This document shows positions 58,623-64,000 of a DNA stretch of 64,000 bases, one piece after another (the first letter of the stretch is position 1; every line of letters starts with the position of its first letter). Under the pieces are notes generated by a model. The model was not told the DNA's origin. It saw only the letters and a list, made by a program, of their open reading frames with translations, and did not search any database. The DNA is from Harmonia axyridis. Its lineage: Eukaryota; Arthropoda; Insecta; Coleoptera; Coccinellidae. The DNA lies in contig NC_059501.1 in the NCBI RefSeq assembly GCF_914767665.1, positions 75,924,798 to 75,988,797 on the forward strand. The letters are read 5' to 3'. A program made the position numbers and the translations under genes.

Positions 58623-59830
58623 ATGTCAGCTGAAGAACCAAATTCTCGTCATTTGCGGGAGGTTTCGATTTTCTGCTTCAATATGAAGAAATCCGTGGCT
58701 GAGGTTTATTGAATGCTCCCAAATACCTATGGTGAAACCGCTATTGATGAAAGAACGTACGGAGAGTGGTTTCACTCTCAAGAACCGTGATTTCGACGTC
58801 GAAGACCAGCATGGCGGTGGAAGAGAGAAGGTTTTCGAATTGGAGGCATCACTTGACAAGACTAGTGTCAAACGCAACAAGAATTGGCAGGATCATTGAC
58901 AGTGACGCAATAAGCCATTTCAAAACACCGGAAAGTCATGAGAATCATTTAGAAACAAGGAAATTGGGTGCCATACGAGTTGAAGCCAACAGATGTTTGT
59001 TCGCTTGTGAACAGCTTGTAATGTAGGTCAAATCCCAATACCAATTTCAGTAGCGATACTTCCGCAAGGTAGCTACTATTGAAATTCATTGTTGAATTAC
59101 CAATAATTTGTTACTATGGCGTCAATGATAATTTGTAAACTATATTCTGATATATAACTATGCATATAAGCCGATATAGGCAGTTCCATAAGAGATGTGC
59201 TTGAGAGTTCTAGATTTGACATTATTGTTCTTCATACGATAACTTTTGTATCTCGTGTAATGTACAAGTTGGTGAATATGAATAAACCTCGTCTGATACT
59301 CCCTTGAGTGTGTGTCTTATTTCACCCTACATGTATGATAAGACTGGTACCTGGTAAGAACATCACAAGCTGTTTGCAAGGCAAAGACAGAAGAGATTTC
59401 TGCATCGCATTGTGACTGGAGACAAAAAATGAATTCTTTACGATAATTCCAAGCGCAGAAAATCATGGTGATATCCCGGCCATGCTTCCACGTCGACGGC
59501 CAAATAAAACCGAATATTTACGATTCCAAGGTCATGCTCGGCGTTGTGTATTATGACTCGTTAAAACCGACTGAAACCATCCCAGGTGATCGTTATCGAA
59601 CGCAATTAATGCGTTTGAGCCGAGCATTGAAAAGCAAATAGCCGTTATACACCGAGAAACATGATATAGTGATTTCATAGCATCACAATGGTCGACCTCA
59701 CGAAAGTGGTCAAAATATGCTTGAAAACGTTAAAATGGAAAGTCCTACCCCACCCGCCATATTCTCCTGCCAATTATTGTTGCGTTTGACAAAAGTCTTG
59801 ACTCTTGATCAAGTACGGTAGTTGCGTCCT
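58623..59830 (+). pseudogene. mariner transposase, broken and interrupted
   Basis: Starts MSAEEPNSRHLREVSIFC and follows the SETMAR-like mariner order: KKSVAEVY, YGETAIDERTYGEWF (first HTH), GNWVPYELKPTDV, FACEQL. After ~340 bp of foreign sequence it resumes with RQRQKRFLHRIVTGDKKW (first Asp block, frame-shifted), SKRRKSW.YPGHASTSTAK, 'DSKVMLGVVYYDSLKPTETI', RYRTQLMRLSRALKSK, a decayed H.N.RPH block where the second Asp should be, and LPHPPYSP near the end. Many stops and frameshifts. The foreign segment contains a candidate LTR (59022-59331). Confidence 0.8.
59022..59331 (+). mobile_element. candidate solo LTR inside a mariner
   Basis: A 310-bp segment with TGTAGGTCAAAT and TTTCACCCTACA ends (TG...CA), flanked by TGTAA on the left and TGTAT on the right, a 5-bp duplication with one mismatch. 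It holds a TATA-like word (GCATATAAG, 59164) and an AATAAA-type signal (GAATAAACC, 59279), as in short LTRs. About 40 extra bases lie between its right end and the resumed mariner, which a simple insertion does not explain. Confidence 0.45.
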
Positions 59831-60430
59831 TATTTCATGCATCTTTATCACCTGCAACTTTCAGCTTTTGTATATGCTGCGACGTCTTGCTTCTACTCTA
59901 TTATCTCCGAGAATATTTCGACCACCGATTCATCAAAAAATAGATATTGAATGAAATTTTCTCCAACCCATTTCTTCACGTTTTCCCTCACAAATGCACA
60001 TATATCTCCAGTACACCTGCCAAATTCGGGCAAACTCTTGATCTTCGATTTCCGTATTCGACTTCAAAGAACAACGCAATGCACTTAGCTCTCCAACTTT
60101 AACCCTCCCAAACGTGGAAAAGCTAACATACCGGTTTTCCACTCATGTCTCTCTGTTAGAGTGAAGACGCCTTTGCCTGCCATTATGTGTTGGGACCGAA
60201 TGCATCGGAGTATTGTGGATTCAACGGATTCTTTTATTAGATTTTCGAATATCTCATGTATCAAAGGGCATTCTGAGGGGCGAAGTTCTCCTAAAATTGA
60301 ATGGAGTTGAAGGAGGAAATGGAGCAGCAATCAATTGGGACGGTTGGAGGAATTCAATTTTTGTTTAATAGATTTGCTCCTCAGTTTATGGAAATTCGTC
60401 CCGACAAAACACACTGCAAATATGAGGTGT
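59831..60430. other. unrecognised; overlapping minus-strand frames
   Basis: Two overlapping minus-strand frames (60085-60330 starting MLLHFLLQLHSILGEL, and 59933-60142) shift from one into the other. The composition is more even than the surroundings. No family recognised. Confidence 0.35.
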
Positions 60431-60434
60431 AGTC

Positions 60435-61092
60435 AAAAGGAATCCCTTATATTTTCAAGAAAAATAAAGCTTTAATTGCCATAGTTAAAACGATCTGATT
60501 CAGGTCAAATATGCGCCGTTTCGTTCGATAACTTCTTGCCATTTTGAAGGTATTATCATTATGACTCTTCCATCGAAGCCCTCGTCTTTATTGGTAAAAT
60601 ATTGAGACAGTCAATTTTCACAAGCCTCTATTGAAGCGAATTTTTCACCTGTAAAATTGTCAGCCAAGGAGAGGATTAGATGGTAATCACTTGGTGATAG
60701 GTTTGGACTAAAGGGTGGATGCATAAGAACCTTCTAACCAAGCTCCGAAGCTACACCATCAATGTGTGCGTCCTAGAAAAGTTCGATGGAACACAATTCC
60801 TTTCCTGTTGGTCAAAGTTGGCTGCTTTTGGGTGATTGCTTCCTTCAGACGGTCCAATTATTGCCATTAATTGTTGACAGTAACTTATAGCAGCTAATTT
60901 CCTGCCAATCCTGCCAAAAACACACCAAAACCTTCCTGGCCGTCAATCCTAGCTTGGCCCACCGCGTTTTGACCAGGACCAGTTTTGCTTGACGTTGTCG
61001 TAAGTGATCCACCTTTCATTACTAGTCACCAACGGCTTCAAAAATGGGTCGATTTCGTTGCGATACGCAGATGGAAATTCGGTCCATGAGGT
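60435..61092 (-). pseudogene. mariner transposase, catalytic half
   Basis: Minus-strand order: KNLMDRISICVSQRN (normally before the catalytic domain), VDHLRQRQAKLVLVKTRWAK-like, GLTARKVLVCFWQDWQ, then KVLMHPPFSPNLSPSDYHLI (third block: SPNL for SPDL, but the PSDYHL Asp is kept), FTGEKFASIEAC, 'YFTNKDEGFDGRVIMIPS' and KWQEVIERNGAYL at the C-terminus. The second catalytic block QDNA is decayed and the N-terminal HTHs are missing. GGTGTAGTCAAAAGGAATCC at 60428 may be the terminal repeat. Confidence 0.75.
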
Positions 61093-61097
61093 TTTTT

Positions 61098-61205
61098 ATA
61101 ATGTAGATAATTGTTTGAAGAAATTATGTGAAAAAACCGGCGGTTGTCAAAGGAAAATCTATAATTTCGTTTTAAACTGAGAAGTCACGCTTTGGTATTC
61201 CTTCT
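61098..61205. repeat. dispersed repeat paired with 16020-16145
   Basis: Same block order as 16020-16145 (ATTGTTTGAAGAAATTATGT, TATAATTTCGTTTTAAAC). It abuts the truncated start of the mariner relic. Confidence 0.6.
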
Positions 61206-61905
61206 TATCGTGTAGAATGGAAATAGAAATGTAACAATTCCTTGAAGAATTGATTGATTACACCACAGAAATCGAGAAAGAAATAACCCTTCAGAACTTC
61301 TTCTACGAATATCGACCCCTCTTTGAGACATATGAAATGAATGTCATGAAGGAAACATAGGAAACTTCAGACCAGATTGTTGTTCTCGTTGAAAACATGT
61401 GAAATAGCAGGATTTATTTCAGCTCGAATTGAAATGAAAAATTAAGGAACTTTCGACAAAATATTCAGCTTTCTCTTGGGCCTCTTTCGGACATAATTTG
61501 TTGGAAGAATTATTGCGGAATTTTTCGTTGAAGAAAACGAGATAAAAGCGAGCCTATTTGGTTCTGTGTCATAAAAGTTGAGAAAGCACAGTTGTGAAGT
61601 TCTGGGTGGAAACCTTGAAGAAGTTCTGTTAGTCAGGGGGTGACGGCTGCCTCAATTTCCATTATTTTAGAAGAAGGGCGAAAAATAACAGGAGATGGTT
61701 TGTTTTAACTTCTTTGAGACGAATTTATGTAGCTCTAATCATTCTCGATTCAGAAAAATAAAGTCTGATGAACCGAAATCATTTTATCAACCAGAAAATT
61801 TGAATAACATCAACATACATTTCACACTCGAATGAGATAATTGGGACTTTTATTTTTTTTCGCATGAATCGGGAATTTATCTATATTTATTTAAATATAT
61901 ATATT
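61206..61905. other. no recognisable gene
   Basis: AT-rich sequence ending in a TATATA-rich run that contains the LTR target site. Confidence 0.4.
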
Positions 61906-62743
61906 TGTAGGCTTCGTTAATCGATCGTCTAGGATATGATTCGATTACCTGACCTTTCTACTTCTTCTCCGTGACTCCGTGTTCGGGTTAAGTCATAATT
62001 AAACTCTTTTATAATATTAACATCTATTCACAAAGCCACACTTACAGTAAAAACACAGTTTATCCGGTACTGAATTTCGTCTTTAACTCGAGTGTTGATT
62101 ACTCGAAACGTCTTCGATATGTCACGTCTTCGTCTTTAACTCTAGTTTCGGTCGTCTCGTTTTCAACTCGTTCGCGATTCGTCTTAATCTAGTCTGCAAA
62201 CCGTCTTTACGTCGTACGTCTTAAGTTGACCGACCGAACTTGCTCTTAACTCGTCTTAGACTTAACTTGAACTAAACCCGACTTAGACCGAACTTGAACT
62301 GTCTACTGACCGCCACTTACTTACACTCCTTCCGGCTTGGCCACACTCTTAGCACCACTCCGATATCGGGGGAAAGTACCAAGTACCACCCCTAGTTCAA
62401 TAAGAGTTTTGCCTTCCGCCCACACAAAGCTCTTCAGCCATGGATCATGGAATATTCTCGAAGGACCAGCAGATGATAAGCAGATGTGACAAATCCGGTC
62501 CAGTTTTCAAGCTTTCCCAACTCCAGTAAATCTCCGAAGATTTACAATTGAGTAATCGACCTGACATGTCTTTGACATCTCGAAGAATTAACACTTCCCT
62601 TTTTACGTTATGTACAATAGCAATTCGTTTCCTGTAAATTCATTGGAACTGTCATGCCCTCGACACTTGAAGAAACTAATAGGTCTCCAAGGATCCTGTT
62701 GACCATGTCAATTATTTGCAGGGAACAATGACTGGATCCAACA
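61906..62743 (-). mobile_element. solo LTR, family 1 copy C
   Basis: The 838-bp inverted copy of the LTRs at 994-1864 and 2368-3201. On the minus strand it starts TGTTGGATCC and ends AAGCCTACA. Perfect TATT duplications flank it (61902-61905 and 62744-62747). Similar to copies A and B along the whole length, with its own indels. No spacer unit of the 1.8-3.7 kb kind is attached here, which shows the LTR is a mobile unit independent of that spacer. Confidence 0.85.
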
Positions 62744-62764
62744 TATTTATCTTATATTTCGTGA

Positions 62765-63320
62765 TAATTGATGATCGAACGTTTGAGATTTGTGCAAACT
62801 TATTACAATAGTAATGAACGTTTCGCAGTGGAAAAGTTTAAAGAGGGTGGATTTGTTTGGTGTCTTAAGGCCCATACATCATCGCAATGAACGCTCTATC
62901 GAAAATATAGCTGCTGTCAATGAAAGTGTTGAAAAAGACCCGAATTTATCCATTCATCGGCGCGCAAAACATATGGGCCTATCTTACGGTACGATATTTT
63001 GCATCTGGATCAGAATTTCCACCCTTGAAAGGTTCAGTTGAGACAAGAACTGAAGACAGCTAACTATTGAACGCGTAGAAAATGTGCCGATAGAGCAGCT
63101 CAAACTGCAACGTTTGGATGACGATTTTGCGAAACGATTTTTCTTCAGCGACGAAGCCCATTTTTTCCTCGGTGTCTATGTAAATAATCAAAGTTGTCGC
63201 ATATGGGGTAGAAATAATACCCATATAACTGATGAGAGACCATTACATCCACAATAAGTGACTGTGTACTGTGTGGTGTGCAATTATATCTGGTGGGGAG
63301 ATTGGCCTGTCACGTACATC
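62765..63320 (+). pseudogene. DD41D-type (rosa-like) transposase, N-terminal half
   Basis: Plus-strand frames give ERLRFVQTYYNSNERF (HTH), EKFKEGG, GVLRPIHHRNERSIENIAAV, SVEKDPNLSIHRRAKHMGL and SYGTI. After frameshifts follow VQLRQELKTAN, then DDDFAKRFFFSDEAHFFLGV (first catalytic Asp), VNNQSCRIWG and RPLHPQ.VTV. The second and third Asp blocks are missing. It complements the catalytic half at 36648-37571 but is a diverged copy. Confidence 0.75.
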
Positions 63321-63352
63321 CTCAATTCTCATCGCTAAAGCCAAATGATCTC

Positions 63353-63926
63353 AGAGTAATAAATAGAGGGAGCATATGTAATTTTCAGTGCGCAAATTTT
63401 GTCCACTACACGAACTATCAAATTTGACAAGAAGCGCGCGGCGCGGAAGTGAGAACATATCAGTGATACGATATTTAACTCAATTCGCGAGATTCTCCAC
63501 AAAATAACGACCTTCTTATGTCCCATAGTGAATCAAAGTTCCATATCAACTTAAAATATATTGAAATAAATATCTGAATATATCATAAATTAAGCAACCA
63601 AACTCCAAGCGCGTCAAACCACGTGAAACAACCGATGAAACTAGGAGAGCAAAAGTTGGCAAACCTTGGATTTCAGCAGGTAGATACAAAAAATGATAAA
63701 TATTCTACTCATTATAATATCGGATTCTGAACGTTCAAATTTGCTCATTTAATCGGGAATCACTCAAGTAAATATAATTCATTCAATATAATATATATAC
63801 ATAATGATATAGTCAAATTGTGGATTTGAAAATATATCACAATCCGACAACGTAATCTATATTTTGTTGACATATTATAAAAATTGCGTATACTTCTTCT
63901 ATCTATGTTTATTACTCTATACTAAG
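63353..63926 (-). mobile_element. non-autonomous P/THAP-like element, copy 2
   Basis: Inverted relative to 27386-27965 and similar along its length. It carries AGAGTAATAAA..TAGAGG at the left and the complement of AGTAATAAACATAGATAG at the right. AATGATCTC stands immediately left (63344-63352) and right (63927-63935), an 8- to 9-bp duplication as made by P elements. The minus-strand frame beginning MGHKK is present but frame-shifted after the first residues. Confidence 0.55.
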
Positions 63927-64000
63927 AATGATCTCTAGAATTATTCCAAATACAAACTTCAAATAGCATGAAATAAATTATTAACACAGGATACATTAAT

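Noticed and set aside
1..64000. CRISPR arrays, operons, ribosome binding sites, prokaryotic promoters
   Set aside because: No evenly spaced short direct repeats with unique spacers and no compact gene clusters. The content is eukaryotic.

Overview
The window looks like a piece of an insect nuclear genome, possibly a beetle, although the species call is weak. It is AT-rich, has no operons or bacterial-style gene packing, and no open reading frame is long enough for an intact gene apart from transposase relics. Most of what can be recognised is mobile DNA typical of insects: several mariner (DD34D) lineages, DD41D rosa-type and Tc1 transposases, piggyBac with TTAA targets, hAT with an 8-bp target duplication, PIF/Harbinger, a P/THAP-like non-autonomous element, RTE-like, jockey/CR1-like and R2-like non-LTR relics, and solo LTRs with 4-bp target duplications. 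I found no convincing host protein-coding gene. The window is best read as intergenic or intronic sequence built from layered transposon insertions.

Layout. 0-3.7 kb: mariner, Harbinger and LINE fragments, then a tandem duplication whose unit is one ~850-bp LTR plus a ~500-bp spacer. 3.7-16 kb: mostly single-copy AT-rich DNA, with SINE-like fragments, a plausible TATA+Inr promoter near 6.1 kb, a 785-bp foldback at 8.7-9.5 kb and a perfect 35-nt palindrome at 11.4 kb. 16-18 kb: a hAT element with perfect target duplication and a palindrome whose loop is a tRNA-like sequence. 20.9-23.2 kb: a 512-bp-period tandem array followed by a TAACGT-rich minisatellite. 27-30 kb: back-to-back hairpins, a P-like element and an end-to-end mariner. 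33.2-35.5 kb: a nested stack in which an RTE-like retrotransposon is split by a CAGGGTGTTTC element and then by a solo LTR. 36-38 kb: LINE, DD41D and Tc1 relics. 41.2-42.2 kb: a piggyBac deletion derivative sitting inside a mariner. 44-46 kb: an R2-like LINE relic between direct repeats. 47-53 kb: a second piggyBac relic, a nearly intact Tc1 transposase, a mariner and an RTE tail. 54-64 kb: SINE-like copies, a solo LTR, a mariner carrying a candidate LTR insertion, further mariner/DD41D relics, another LTR of the first family and the second P-like copy.

Nothing here forms a pathway. The informative content is the insertion order, the repeat families shared across the window, and a few structured sequences (tRNA-cored palindrome, foldbacks, tandem arrays, candidate promoter) that standard feature types do not explain. 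Coordinates of decayed relics are approximate to tens of bases. Ends fixed by target duplications are more exact.
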